64,000 nt of DNA from Actinomycetes bacterium (GTDB taxonomy: Bacteria > Actinomycetota > Coriobacteriia > Coriobacteriales > Eggerthellaceae), in the NCBI GenBank assembly GCA_023394615.1, contig JAEXAI010000016.1, positions 1 to 64,000 on the forward strand, given 5' to 3'. A model generated the notes under the pieces. It saw nothing but the letters and a program-made list of their open reading frames with translations, was not told where the DNA came from and did not search any database. Every line of letters starts with the position of its first letter. The first letter of the stretch is position 1. Both the position numbers and the translations under genes were made by a program. This document shows, one piece after another, positions 51,595-61,176 of this stretch.

Positions 51595-52968
51595 CTATTC
51601 GCCTTCCATTTCGTAGAGCAGTGAATCGATTATTCTCACGTGCGTTTTTTTGCCGATGGTGCCGGACGGGATATACGTGACTCCGTCCACATCGGGCGCT
51701 TGACACTGTGCGCGTCCGAAAAGCTGGCCGTCTTCTTCCGTTCCGATGACCAGCACATCCAAAGATGTGCCGACCCTCTGAGCGATGCGCGCGGTTGAGA
51801 TAGCATCGCCGATATCGCGCACCGCTTGAGCGCGCTCGAGTTTCACTTCGTCGTCGACTTGGTCGGGCAGGTTCGCTGCACGCGTGCCGTCTTCGCACGA
51901 ATAGGGAAATACGCCTACGTAATCGAATTCTGCTACGTTCAAAAAATCGCAGAGCTCTTCGAAATCTTTTTCAGTCTCACCGGGAAAACCCGTGATGAGC
52001 GTAGTACGCAGCGTGATATCAGGAACCATCTGCCTAATATGGTCGAGCAGTTCCACATACTCTTTTCCACTGCCCTTCCTGTTCATGTCCGCGATAATGT
52101 GCTCGCTTGCATGCTGGAGCGGAATGTCTAGATATGAGCAAATGTTGGGATATGCGGCCATGGTTCTCAAAAGCGCATCACTGATACCTTCAGGCTGCAG
52201 ATACATCACGCGAAACCACGTGTCGGGGTGCGCTATGGCTTGATGGGCCATGAGGTCAGCCAAGCAAGAAGGCTCGTGGAAATCGCTGCCCCATCTACCG
52301 GTATCTTGCGCTATGAATACAATCTCACCCGCACCTGATGCGATAGCTTTGTCAACATCGCGAGCAATGTCGGCCTCAGGAAAGCTGTGATAGCGGCCTC
52401 TGATAAAGGGAATAGTGCAATAGCTGCAGAATCGATCGCATCCGTCGGAAATCTTCACGTACACGCTCGGCTGCACGCACTGCGCGCCGAAAGCCTCAGC
52501 TGATGCTGCGCTCGCAGCTCTCGCAGAGTCGCTCTCATGAGCCCTTTCAGGAAAAAGGCCGTCCATGACATCCACGATATCTTGTTCTTTCGAGCAAGGC
52601 ACAAAGCACTTCACTTCTTCGAGTGATTGCGACAGGTCATCCCCGTATCGCGCGGGCATGCATCCAGCCACAATGAGCTCAGTGGAACCTGCCTCCACGT
52701 TTTCAAGCCCGGCCATTTGAAAGATTGCGTCAATGCTCTCTTCTGTGGCGGCTTGAATAAACGAACAGGTATTTACGATAATGGCATCAGCTGTGCTGGG
52801 GTCGTCGGTAATCACATACCCTGCCTGAGACAAACGCTCGCTCATATCAGCTGAGTCAACTTCGTTTTTCGCACATCCCATAGTCAGCAGATGCACACGC
52901 ACGGCATCTGTGCTTTGAGTGCATGACGTTGCGCTGGAGTTTAAAGCCCCATTATTCAAAGCAGACAT
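51595..52968 (-). CDS. rimO: Ribosomal protein S12 methylthiotransferase RimO
   Basis: A 457-residue radical SAM enzyme adding 2-methylthio to an Asp of S12. It begins with a poorly conserved 25-residue Asn/Ser-rich tail, then L-T-M-G-C-A-K-N-E-V-D-S, N-T-C-S-F-I, C-D-R-F-C-S-Y-C-T-I-P-F-I-R-G-R and a late TRAM domain. The G-C-A-K-N opening is the RimO signature that separates it from MiaB. Only one base separates it from the pgsA-cinA start. Confidence 0.92.
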   Translation of the reverse strand: MSALNNGALNSSATSCTQSTDAVRVHLLTMGCAKNEVDSADMSERLSQAGYVITDDPSTADAIIVNTCSFIQAATEESIDAIFQMAGLENVEAGSTELIVAGCMPARYGDDLSQSLEEVKCFVPCSKEQDIVDVMDGLFPERAHESDSARAASAASAEAFGAQCVQPSVYVKISDGCDRFCSYCTIPFIRGRYHSFPEADIARDVDKAIASGAGEIVFIAQDTGRWGSDFHEPSCLADLMAHQAIAHPDTWFRVMYLQPEGISDALLRTMAAYPNICSYLDIPLQHASEHIIADMNRKGSGKEYVELLDHIRQMVPDITLRTTLITGFPGETEKDFEELCDFLNVAEFDYVGVFPYSCEDGTRAANLPDQVDDEVKLERAQAVRDIGDAISTARIAQRVGTSLDVLVIGTEEDGQLFGRAQCQAPDVDGVTYIPSGTIGKKTHVRIIDSLLYEMEGE

Positions 52969-52974
52969 ATGACC

Positions 52975-53472
52975 CTATCGATAGTTCGAGAATTGCAAAG
53001 GTTGACCGTAATCGTTTGCCTTCACGTAGGCAATCACGTCTTGCAGCGTGTCGCGTGATGCGCTCGATACGCGCAGTTTGTCGCCTTCAATCTGCACTTT
53101 TGCCTTGAACTTTTGCGATTTAATATCTTTGTTTATCTTGCCGCAGGTGTCTTTGTCGATGCCCTGCACGATGGATGCGGTTTTTTTCACGCTGCCGCCC
53201 GTTGCTGCGATGGGTTGGCCCCACTTCACCGCATTCAAATCAACACCGCGCTTCGCGAGCTTACCGGAAATAATGTCTACGACCTGACCAGCGACGAAAT
53301 CGCTGGGTGCCGACACCGTAATGCTGAATGCTGCTTTATCAAGCGAGATTGTCGATCCGGAGTCTTTGAGATCATAGCGTTGAGAGAGCTCTTTTTTCGC
53401 TTGCCCGAACGCGTTGTCAACTTCTTGCATATCGACAGTCGATACGATATCGAAACTAGATTCTTTCGCCAT
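52975..53472 (-). CDS. YajQ family nucleotide-binding protein
   Basis: A 165-residue protein of the YajQ family, two ferredoxin-like folds known to bind nucleotides such as cyclic-di-GMP in some bacteria. F-D-I-V-S-T-V-D, N-A-x-x-Q-A-x-K-E, Q-R-Y-D-L-K, K-R-G-V-D-L-N-A-V-K-W-G and V-Q-G-I-D-K are family blocks. ATG 53472 (A-K-E-S-S-F-D) is used in preference to the longer frame. It starts six bases before rimO. Confidence 0.9.
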   Translation of the reverse strand: MAKESSFDIVSTVDMQEVDNAFGQAKKELSQRYDLKDSGSTISLDKAAFSITVSAPSDFVAGQVVDIISGKLAKRGVDLNAVKWGQPIAATGGSVKKTASIVQGIDKDTCGKINKDIKSQKFKAKVQIEGDKLRVSSASRDTLQDVIAYVKANDYGQPLQFSNYR

Positions 53473-53561
53473 CTGATTGCCTTTCTTGACCATAAAGCCG
53501 TTTGGTTAGAACCAAATGCCCATGATAGCAAAAGCCGACACTTCGATTGCGAGGATAACGT

Positions 53562-54857
53562 TTAATTCGTTGAAGTTCCGCTTGAAGACGTTGATGTGTT
53601 GGCAGAACTCGTCGAAGAACTGTCCGATGCCGTTGTGGTTTGAGAGGATGCCGAAGCCGAATTGGGGTGCTCGGCATTCCATTTCGAAAGCACATCCGAG
53701 AAGTTTATCGTCATATCTACGATGCCCGAAGAGTCTGCAGTCAGCGTGAGAGGTGAGCCATCTTGGGTGGCGGTGACGCCGGTCGTGTTCGCGCAGACGA
53801 ACTCAAGCGTACCTGAGCAATCGAAACTTTTGGTGGAAGGTCCTACTACCGCTTCAGCGACCTGCGCCGTTCCGTCAACATAGACTTCAATCCAAGAAGT
53901 CGAGCCGCTCGCAACCGTGTAGGAGAACGTGAACTTAGTAGGGGCGGTTTCTTTTGTTGTGGCGCTGTTAGATGATGAAGTATCTGATTCAGAGTCGCTC
54001 GCAGTGTTTGAAAGGCCTGTCACCGGCACGTTTGGCACTGAGCTGGTTTCTGTTTTTCCTTTACCGCCGAACAGCATGAAGCACACGACCAGCACGATTA
54101 CCAATACAACGGCTGCAGCTATGATGTAGGGCAGTTTCTCGCGTACGATGCTCTGTCCTCCCGTATAGACGTTGTTGAATTGGGCCCGAGACGTATCCAT
54201 CCGTCCGCCAACGATGGAAAGGCCTGATTTGGAATTGCCACGCGGACGCTGCATCCCTTGCAAAGAACTAAGGCCTGTAGCGCCGTTTTTGTGGTCTCTG
54301 CGTCTGTCGTTTGCTCTTTCGCTTGCACGCTTTGAGGCAGCTGATGTGCTGAGATTATCCATGCGGTTGCGATTCGGGCGCTGCTGTCCCGGGCGCTGGG
54401 CACCTCTATTGTTGCGTGCGCCCGAGGTATCTTGTGCGTTGGACCTGCCCGGCTCAGAAGACCTTGCCCTTGTGTTATTCGCATTGACCTGAGTGTTCGC
54501 ACGATCACTTTGAGGTCGTCTTTGCGGGTTTCTATGAGGCACGCGGGTGTTTTGCGGAGCAGCTGACATATCTATGCCACTTGAGCGCTGAGCCGCGGAT
54601 GAAACACTCATCTGGTAGTGATTGAACTCATCAAGGTACATACCCGTAATCTCAGTTGCATTCAAGCCCAAATAGCGCGCATAGCCGTTCACCATGTTGC
54701 GTGAGTAGCCCCGTGGGGGCATCTTCGCGAAGTTGGATTCTTCGATGGCCTGCAGGATATCCGGCCGAATGCGCATGCGGCGCGCAGTGGACGCCAAGTC
54801 GAGCCCTTTTCGCTCGCGCGTTTGACGAAGAATTTCGCCAAAGCCCATGTTATCCAC
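53562..54857 (-). CDS. RodZ-like HTH membrane protein (DUF4115)
   Basis: A 431-residue protein. A Cro/C1-type helix-turn-helix (L-R-Q-T-R-E-R-K-G-L-D-L-A, M-R-I-R-P-D-I-L-Q-A-I-E-E-S) at 10-60 is followed by a basic Asn/Arg-rich cytoplasmic linker of about 130 residues, one membrane span (I-I-A-A-A-V-V-L-V-I-V-L-V-V-C-F), and an extracellular DUF4115 beta domain (S-W-I-E-V-Y-V-D-G, L-E-F-V-C-A-N-T-T-G-V), then a Ser/Thr-rich tail. RodZ links the MreB cytoskeleton to wall synthesis; in coccoid or short rods it may act in division. It lies next to ftsK. Confidence 0.8.
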   Translation of the reverse strand: MDNMGFGEILRQTRERKGLDLASTARRMRIRPDILQAIEESNFAKMPPRGYSRNMVNGYARYLGLNATEITGMYLDEFNHYQMSVSSAAQRSSGIDMSAAPQNTRVPHRNPQRRPQSDRANTQVNANNTRARSSEPGRSNAQDTSGARNNRGAQRPGQQRPNRNRMDNLSTSAASKRASERANDRRRDHKNGATGLSSLQGMQRPRGNSKSGLSIVGGRMDTSRAQFNNVYTGGQSIVREKLPYIIAAAVVLVIVLVVCFMLFGGKGKTETSSVPNVPVTGLSNTASDSESDTSSSNSATTKETAPTKFTFSYTVASGSTSWIEVYVDGTAQVAEAVVGPSTKSFDCSGTLEFVCANTTGVTATQDGSPLTLTADSSGIVDMTINFSDVLSKWNAEHPNSASASSQTTTASDSSSTSSANTSTSSSGTSTN

Positions 54858-54889
54858 CGTACCTTTCCGAATGTAGCGCCTATATCCTC

Positions 54890-57370
54890 TTACTTATCTG
54901 CAGCGTCCTTCGCTTCGAACGCCTTGAGCGTTTCCAACTCCATCGGGTCCACAAGCACATCGCGGGGTTTGCTGCCATTTGGCGGTCCGACCACCCCTTT
55001 TTCTTCGAGCATGTCCATTATACGCCCTGCTCGTGAATAGCCAACTTTCAATCGGCGCTGGATATTAGAAGTGGATCCCAAACCCGAATTCACCACTATA
55101 TCGGCCGCTTCCCATATCAGCGGATCGTCGCTTGTGGAAGAGCCACCTGAACCGTCGGGCTGCGACTGCCCCAGTGTGATCAGGTTCGTCTGCAATATTT
55201 CCTGATGGTATTCGGGCTCGCCTTGCGCCTTCAGCGATTCTACGACTTGGTTGATTTCTTTGTCAGATGCAAAACATCCCTGAATGCGCAGCGGCCTTGG
55301 TGATTCTGGACTCGAAAGCAACAGGTCTCCCCTGCCTATGAGGCTCTCAGCACCTGTTTGATCCAGAATTACGCGGCTGTCGATGCCGCTGGCCACGTTC
55401 AGCGCGATACGGTTGGTTATGTTCGCCTTGATGAGACCGGTAACCACATTGGTAGACGGACGCTGCGTGGCTACTATCATGTGGATGCCAGCAGCGCGCG
55501 CCAGCTGCGCAAGTCGGCTAATGCTGAATTCGACTTCTTTACCCACGTTCATCATGAGGTCGGCCAGCTCGTCAATGACGATAACGATGTAGGGTAGTTG
55601 CTCGGCCGGATTGTCGCCTATCAGCATACCGCCTTGAGCCTTGGAATTGTACTGGTTGATATTGCGGGCGCCTACTTTCGCAAAGACCTTCAGGCGCCTT
55701 TCCATTTCTGCCACACCCCATGAAAGAGCACTTGCGGCTTCACGACATTCGGTTACAACCGGCACATACAGATGCGGGATGCCGTTGTAGGGCGTGAACT
55801 CCACGCGCTTGGGGTCTATCATAATGAAACGGACTTCGGCAGGTGTCGCGCGCATGAGTATGGACATGATCATGGAATTGATGACCACGGATTTACCGGA
55901 ACCGGTGGTGCCGCCGATGAGGATATGGGGCATCTTGGCAAGGTCTTTGACGATGCATCGACCCTCGACATCTTGCCCGATGGCTACTTGAAGCGGGCCT
56001 TTTCCGGCTGCGGGCAGCACATCGCCCAGCAACACGTTTTGTCGTTTGACATTCGGTACTTCAATGCCGACAAAGTTCGTGCCGGGGATAGGCGCGAAAA
56101 TTCTCACGCCCTGTGCCGCCATGGCCAGCGCGATATCGTCTTGGAGGTTCGTAACTTTGTTGACGCGCACGCCAGCCGGCAGATCCACCTTGAACAATGT
56201 CACCGTCGGCCCGGCTTCCCAACCTACTACCTGCGCATTCACACCGAAATCGGCAAGCGTTTCCTGCAACAAAGCTGCCGAATCGCGCAAAGTCGACTCG
56301 CTTTCTTTGTCGTTTGTGTTGGGGTCGGTTTTCCCGAGCATGCTCATGGGTGGCAACACGAAGCCTTCAGATGGTGCTGGACCCGAGTACGGAGCAGCTA
56401 CTTTTGCCATCTTCGTTGTTGCGGCCTTATCTTTTGCAGACGTCTGATCACCTGTCGCATTATGGTGCCCGAGTTTTCTCGTGATCGTCTGCGTTTGCGC
56501 AGTATCAGCCGCAGCCCGAACTGCGTTTTGGTTTCCGGATATGGAAGTAGTGGCCCGACGCGGGCGCTTCTTGTCGATAATCTGGGTCTCCCCTTCGCTG
56601 AAGGCATCGGGCTGGCGCCTGTTGCGAGCACTCACCTTTCCGTGCGATTGGGGTTGAGCCTGTTTCCTGACTGGCATATACGCAGGTGCTGGCATGACAT
56701 CGGTGGGATCTATCTCATCGTCTTGCTGTCCCCTGCGCTCTTTGATCTTCTCGATGAATTTGCTGAGGGAAAAACCAATCACAATGAGCGCGATGATGAT
56801 GACGCCAACCATAATGATAGTGCTCACCGCCTGTCCGAACAGCAGCATAAGCACATATGCCACCCATGCTCCTATATACCCGCCCTGAGATATAAGGTTC
56901 GCCCGCAAAAACAATGAATCCAGATAAAGCGAGCTGATGCCAGGCGTATAGAGTGCCAGCAGCACCAAAACCGAGAAAAACAATAGCAAAAGCCCCACTG
57001 CGACTCGCGCAGGCATTTGATGCGCGCCACTACGAGCGAAAAGGCTCACCGCTATCAAAAGCAATACGAACGGCAGGATATAAGCGCCCATGCCCAATCC
57101 CAAATGGAGTATATTGGACAGGGCTGATGTGACAAGCGCGGTCGTGGGCATAACAGCCACGATGAACAGCGCGATGGCGCCCACCGCGCATACAACGCCC
57201 CAGATATCTCTGCGTGAGCGATCATCGAGCAGATGCCCTTCACGAGATGCTTGTTGCTGGGCGGCCTGCTTGGCCTGAGCGTTTTTCTGATTATGCTTCG
57301 CAGAAGGCGTTTGTGCCTTCTGCGATTTTCTTTGTTTAGACTTCGAGCCCGACTGAGCTTGGCGAGCCAC
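54890..57370 (-). CDS. ftsK: DNA translocase FtsK/SpoIIIE
   Basis: An 826-residue septal DNA pump. Four or five membrane helices lie at about 55-210; a Lys/Gln/Pro-rich linker of about 170 residues follows; the motor has G-G-T-T-G-S-G-K-S-V (Walker A), V-I-V-I-D-E-L-A-D-L (Walker B) and R-P-S-T-N-V-V-T-G. The gamma winged helix is near the end (L-I-W-E-A-A-D-I-V, R-R-L-K-V-G-Y-S-R-A-G-R). The start is GTG 57370 with AAGGAG. A perfect 10-bp hairpin is present in the 5' coding region. Confidence 0.95.
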   Translation of the reverse strand: MARQAQSGSKSKQRKSQKAQTPSAKHNQKNAQAKQAAQQQASREGHLLDDRSRRDIWGVVCAVGAIALFIVAVMPTTALVTSALSNILHLGLGMGAYILPFVLLLIAVSLFARSGAHQMPARVAVGLLLLFFSVLVLLALYTPGISSLYLDSLFLRANLISQGGYIGAWVAYVLMLLFGQAVSTIIMVGVIIIALIVIGFSLSKFIEKIKERRGQQDDEIDPTDVMPAPAYMPVRKQAQPQSHGKVSARNRRQPDAFSEGETQIIDKKRPRRATTSISGNQNAVRAAADTAQTQTITRKLGHHNATGDQTSAKDKAATTKMAKVAAPYSGPAPSEGFVLPPMSMLGKTDPNTNDKESESTLRDSAALLQETLADFGVNAQVVGWEAGPTVTLFKVDLPAGVRVNKVTNLQDDIALAMAAQGVRIFAPIPGTNFVGIEVPNVKRQNVLLGDVLPAAGKGPLQVAIGQDVEGRCIVKDLAKMPHILIGGTTGSGKSVVINSMIMSILMRATPAEVRFIMIDPKRVEFTPYNGIPHLYVPVVTECREAASALSWGVAEMERRLKVFAKVGARNINQYNSKAQGGMLIGDNPAEQLPYIVIVIDELADLMMNVGKEVEFSISRLAQLARAAGIHMIVATQRPSTNVVTGLIKANITNRIALNVASGIDSRVILDQTGAESLIGRGDLLLSSPESPRPLRIQGCFASDKEINQVVESLKAQGEPEYHQEILQTNLITLGQSQPDGSGGSSTSDDPLIWEAADIVVNSGLGSTSNIQRRLKVGYSRAGRIMDMLEEKGVVGPPNGSKPRDVLVDPMELETLKAFEAKDAADK
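57299..57324 (-). repeat. Perfect 10-bp hairpin inside ftsK
   Basis: CGCAGAAGGC and GCCTTCTGCG with a six-base loop, about 50 bases into the coding sequence. On the minus strand the 3' flank is GAAGC, not a T run. It may affect translation or be chance. Confidence 0.5.
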
Positions 57371-57428
57371 GTGCTGCTCCTTCTAGTGCGATTTTGCTGC
57401 GTTTGTTCTGTTCAGCGTACAGTATATC

Positions 57429-59279
57429 CTATACATCGATTAAATTCACGACGACCATCGGTCGCTGTTTTATCCTGTCCCACAAAACGTTTTGGACAGT
57501 CTGACGCGTCGTCTTTTCCAACTCGTTTTGCTTCGCTTGGTTCGAAAGCGCGCGAGAGAGATCTCGCTTGACGGCATGTTGGGCCTCGCCCACCAAATCG
57601 GGGTCATCGCCTCCTGTGATGCCACGCATTTGCACTTCGACTTCGCCTGTGATCTGCTTGCGCTGTTTGTCCACTGCAGCAGCGACCACCGCAAAACCGG
57701 TTTCTCCCAACACGTTGCGGTCGTTCAGAACATCTTCGCTGGTATCTCCCACCGAAAGGCCATCAACGAAGACGATACCGCTCTGCACGCTTTTGCCCTG
57801 GTGGATTCCTTTAGCCGAAAGCTCTAGGCTATCGCCGTTATCCAGCATGAATATATTGCGCAGTGGCACACCGACCGCCTGGGCCAGTTGCGCATGTGCA
57901 CGCAGATGCGTCGCCTCGCCATGCACCGGCAGAAATGCCTTGGGGCGCACGATGGAAAGCACGAGCTTCAGCTCTTCTGCACCCGCATGACCAGACACAT
58001 GTACTGCTGCGCGTTTTTTGTCATAGACGTCTGCACCCACCTTTGCCAACAAATTAATGATGTGCGTGACTGCTTTTTCATTGCCGGGTACAGGCGTAGC
58101 GCTGATGATGACCGTATCGCCTTGGTCGATCTCGATGGTCTTGTGCTCGCCGTTGGCGATACGTGCCAGAGCGCTCAAAGGCTCGCCTTGCGAACCCGTG
58201 CACATTACGACCACTTTCTCCGGTGGGATGCCTTTCAGGTCGTATGCGTCGATGATATCGGCGTCGCGCACTTTCAGGTATCCGAGCCTGCGAGCGATGT
58301 CGGTATTTTGCACCATCGAACGACCCGTCACAACCACTTTGCGGCCCGACTCTACAGCTGCGTCGCAAATTTGCTGCAAGCGGTGTATGTGACTTGCAAA
58401 CGATGCGATGATGACACGGCCCTTCGCCTGCCCAATGATTTCGCGCAGTACTTTGCCCACTTCGGCCTCGGAAGGCGTGAATGTAGGAATCGTAGCATTT
58501 GTGGAATCGCTCATCATCAAGTCGACGCCAATTTTGCCGAAGCGCGCCAGCGCCCCAAAATCAGTGGTGACCCCGTCGATGGGCGTTTGGTCCAATTTAA
58601 AGTCGCCCGTGTGCAGTACGTTTCCGGCTGGGCTCTGGAAAAACACTCCCACGGCTGCCGGAATGCTGTGGTTCACAGCGAAGAATTCACAGGTAAAGCA
58701 ACCCAATTTGATACGCTGTCCAGGCTGTATCTCGATGAGCTTCGCGTTCTTGACGCGGTTTTCCTTGAGTTTGCCCTCGATGAGGCCAAGCGTCAGTTTC
58801 GTGCCGTAGATAGGAATCTGACGGTCGAGGTCTTTTAACAGGTAGGGCAAACATCCCGTATGGTCCTCATGTCCATGAGTAATCACGATGCCGCGCAGTT
58901 TATCCGCGTTTTCCAGCACATAGGTGTAATCCGGTAATATCAAATCGATTCCCGGATGATCGTCATCGGGAAACATCAAGCCGGCATCGTCCAATATCAT
59001 GTCGTCTTTGCATTCCATAACGGTCATGTTTTTGCCGATAGCGTCCAAACCGCCCAACGGGATGACGCGCATCATGGCTTTCGGATCTTTTTTGGGCGAC
59101 ATGATATCGCCGCCCTTGTTGCCTGACTTTGACTTGCGATGGCTGCGCCTGCTGTTGTTTTCCGCAGCGCCGTCCTCCTTCGTCAGTTTCGGACGCTCGC
59201 GCTCCACGCTGACATGCTTGTACGACCGCGTTTCACTACGGCGGTTATTGCCCTCGTCAGGCTGGTTATTCTGTTTCAT
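57429..59279 (-). CDS. rnj: Ribonuclease J
   Basis: A 616-residue metallo-beta-lactamase/beta-CASP RNase with 5'-exonuclease and endonuclease activity. T-H-G-H-E-D-H-T-G holds the zinc-binding His/Asp set; F-F-A-V-N-H-S-I-P, H-T-G-D-F-K-L-D-Q-T, M-S-D-S-T-N-A and V-H-V-S-G-H-A complete the site. There is a basic, Asn/Arg-rich N-terminal extension of about 60 residues. ATG 59279 with AAAAGGAAA was chosen; the longer frame overlaps dapA out of context. Confidence 0.93.
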   Translation of the reverse strand: MKQNNQPDEGNNRRSETRSYKHVSVERERPKLTKEDGAAENNSRRSHRKSKSGNKGGDIMSPKKDPKAMMRVIPLGGLDAIGKNMTVMECKDDMILDDAGLMFPDDDHPGIDLILPDYTYVLENADKLRGIVITHGHEDHTGCLPYLLKDLDRQIPIYGTKLTLGLIEGKLKENRVKNAKLIEIQPGQRIKLGCFTCEFFAVNHSIPAAVGVFFQSPAGNVLHTGDFKLDQTPIDGVTTDFGALARFGKIGVDLMMSDSTNATIPTFTPSEAEVGKVLREIIGQAKGRVIIASFASHIHRLQQICDAAVESGRKVVVTGRSMVQNTDIARRLGYLKVRDADIIDAYDLKGIPPEKVVVMCTGSQGEPLSALARIANGEHKTIEIDQGDTVIISATPVPGNEKAVTHIINLLAKVGADVYDKKRAAVHVSGHAGAEELKLVLSIVRPKAFLPVHGEATHLRAHAQLAQAVGVPLRNIFMLDNGDSLELSAKGIHQGKSVQSGIVFVDGLSVGDTSEDVLNDRNVLGETGFAVVAAAVDKQRKQITGEVEVQMRGITGGDDPDLVGEAQHAVKRDLSRALSNQAKQNELEKTTRQTVQNVLWDRIKQRPMVVVNLIDV

Positions 59280-59296
59280 AAATTTCCTTTTCGCTC

Positions 59297-60196
59297 TTAG
59301 AGCGCACCCACCTCGCGCATAACGCTTTCGAGTTCTTGGGATTGCTCTGGTGTTGCGTCCACCAGCGGTAGCCGTACGCCTCCCACGGGGAATCCTGCGA
59401 TATTCAGGGATTCTTTCACCAGTATGGGATTGGACGTGACGAACAACTCTCGCATAAGCGGAAGCAACTTCTGATGAGCCTGCATCGCGGCATCGAAATC
59501 GCCGCGAGCGCACTGCTCAACTATTTCTTTCATGTGGGCGGGTGCGATATTTCCCGTTGTGGAGATAACGCCATCGCCGCCTAATTTCATAACATCATAG
59601 GTCATCGAATCATCACCGGAATAGATGCTGAAACCGACGGGTGCGCCGTCAATTATCTCTTTAATCTGATCCAGTTTGCCTGACGCCTCTTTCACTGCGA
59701 TGATGTTGGCACAATCGCGCGCCAAACGCAGTGTTGTGTGCGCTTCCATGTTCACCCCGCAACGACCTGGGATGTTGTAGAGGATAACAGGAATGTCGAT
59801 GGCATCTGCGATAGCCTTGAAATGTTGGTACATACCTTCTTGCGGGGGTTTGTTGTAGAAAGGCACCACGGCCATAATGCCGTCCATACCGATTTCTTGG
59901 GCCTGTTTTGCGAACGCGACGGAGTCGGCAGTGCAATTCGTGCCCACGTTGGCTACGACCGGCACCCTGCCGTTTGAAGCTTCGAGGACCGATGCGAAAA
60001 CCTTTTTCTTCTCGTCCCACTGAATCGTAGGGCTCTCGCCCGTAGTCGCGCATACCAGAAGAGCGTCCGCACCACTGCCTATCAGGCGATCGCCCAATGC
60101 GCCAGCCTGCTTGTAATCGACCTCGCGATTCTTATCGAATGGAGTTATCATAGCCGGAATCATACGTCCGAAGCGTGGGTCGTTAGCCTGCGACAT
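59297..60196 (-). CDS. dapA: 4-hydroxy-tetrahydrodipicolinate synthase
   Basis: A 299-residue TIM-barrel lyase condensing pyruvate and aspartate semialdehyde, the first committed step to lysine and DAP. The Schiff-base Lys is in I-A-V-K-E-A-S-G, the catalytic Tyr in L-Y-N-I-P-G-R, and T-T-G-E-S-P-T is the substrate loop. GGAGAGG precedes the ATG. The next gene downstream (rnj) begins 18 bases later; dapB is upstream. Confidence 0.95.
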   Translation of the reverse strand: MSQANDPRFGRMIPAMITPFDKNREVDYKQAGALGDRLIGSGADALLVCATTGESPTIQWDEKKKVFASVLEASNGRVPVVANVGTNCTADSVAFAKQAQEIGMDGIMAVVPFYNKPPQEGMYQHFKAIADAIDIPVILYNIPGRCGVNMEAHTTLRLARDCANIIAVKEASGKLDQIKEIIDGAPVGFSIYSGDDSMTYDVMKLGGDGVISTTGNIAPAHMKEIVEQCARGDFDAAMQAHQKLLPLMRELFVTSNPILVKESLNIAGFPVGGVRLPLVDATPEQSQELESVMREVGAL

Positions 60197-60411
60197 GTGC
60201 CTCTCCTTCTTTCTGTTTCGAATAAAACTGCGAGACGATGTTCATGCACCGCCGTACGTACCTGCATTTTTGTTGCCCCATATTATTGCATGCAAAGCCA
60301 GCGGCGCGCGGGAAGTCCGTCAAACCTCCAATCACGGGGGCTCAACGGAGATATGGGCAGCGCCAGCAAGCCGAATACCGTCCGCGAACGGCAGTGCTGC
60401 AAATTGAGGGT

Positions 60412-61176
60412 TTAATCCATGAAGGTCTCAAGGCCCACGATGAGACCTGAGCGATCGATAACGCTGCGGATACCCAATAGCACACCGGGCATATAGCTTT
60501 CGCGATCCCAGGATTCATGTTTGATTGAAAGCGTTTGCCCCATCGAGCCGAATATCACCTCTTGGTTCGCCACGAATCCGTTGCTGCGAAGCGAATGGAC
60601 TGGCACGCCGCTGATCAATGCGCCGCGAGCGCCTTGCGCCCCATCGATCTCGGTCTCGCGTCCCGGTGCAGCGCTATCGAATCCACGCGCATCGTGGATA
60701 ATCTGCGCGGTGCGCATAGCCGTGCCGCTCGGAGCGTCTTTTTTTCGTGCATGATGAAACTCGATGATTTCGGCTTCGGGAAAATACGGTGCCGCGGCTT
60801 TGGCAAATTGCATCATCAACACAGCACCGGTGGTGAAATTCGGAGCCACGAACAGACATGCATCGTCGACTGCCAACGCAGCCAGCTCATCCAACGTCTC
60901 AGACGGCAGTCCTGTCGTGCCGATTACACAGTTCACGCCCGCAGGCAGCGCTTCGCGGATGTTGCCCTCCACAACGCTGGGCTGTGTGAAATCCACAAGC
61001 ACATCAAATTTTTCGGAAGCCAGCGCTTCCTTCAAACTGGCGTAGACCGTGAAATCGCCCTTTGAACCCGACGGGTCAATCCCACATGCTAAGTGCATGT
61101 CATCGGCTGCTTGAACAGCGGCAACCGTTGCTTCGCCCATCCTGCCTGCGCATCCGCATACTGCTACTTCTATCAT
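60412..61176 (-). CDS. dapB: 4-hydroxy-tetrahydrodipicolinate reductase
   Basis: A 254-residue NAD(P)H-dependent reductase, the step after DapA. V-C-G-C-A-G-R-M-G binds the cofactor; E-F-H-H-A-R-K-K-D-A-P-S-G-T-A carries the catalytic His and Lys. The start overlaps the M16 peptidase stop by four bases (ATGA). The 215-base gap before dapA holds no gene. Confidence 0.95.
   Translation of the reverse strand: MIEVAVCGCAGRMGEATVAAVQAADDMHLACGIDPSGSKGDFTVYASLKEALASEKFDVLVDFTQPSVVEGNIREALPAGVNCVIGTTGLPSETLDELAALAVDDACLFVAPNFTTGAVLMMQFAKAAAPYFPEAEIIEFHHARKKDAPSGTAMRTAQIIHDARGFDSAAPGRETEIDGAQGARGALISGVPVHSLRSNGFVANQEVIFGSMGQTLSIKHESWDRESYMPGVLLGIRSVIDRSGLIVGLETFMD

Noticed and set aside
55772..56917. 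381-codon plus-strand frame inside ftsK
   Set aside because: Antisense to well conserved FtsK motor and linker sequence; His/Arg-rich composition typical of a shadow frame.
57429..59513. Longer start for RNase J at 59513
   Set aside because: It would overlap dapA by 216 bases and add an Arg-rich segment that is the antiparallel-frame reading of dapA; ATG 59279 has a good ribosome-binding site.
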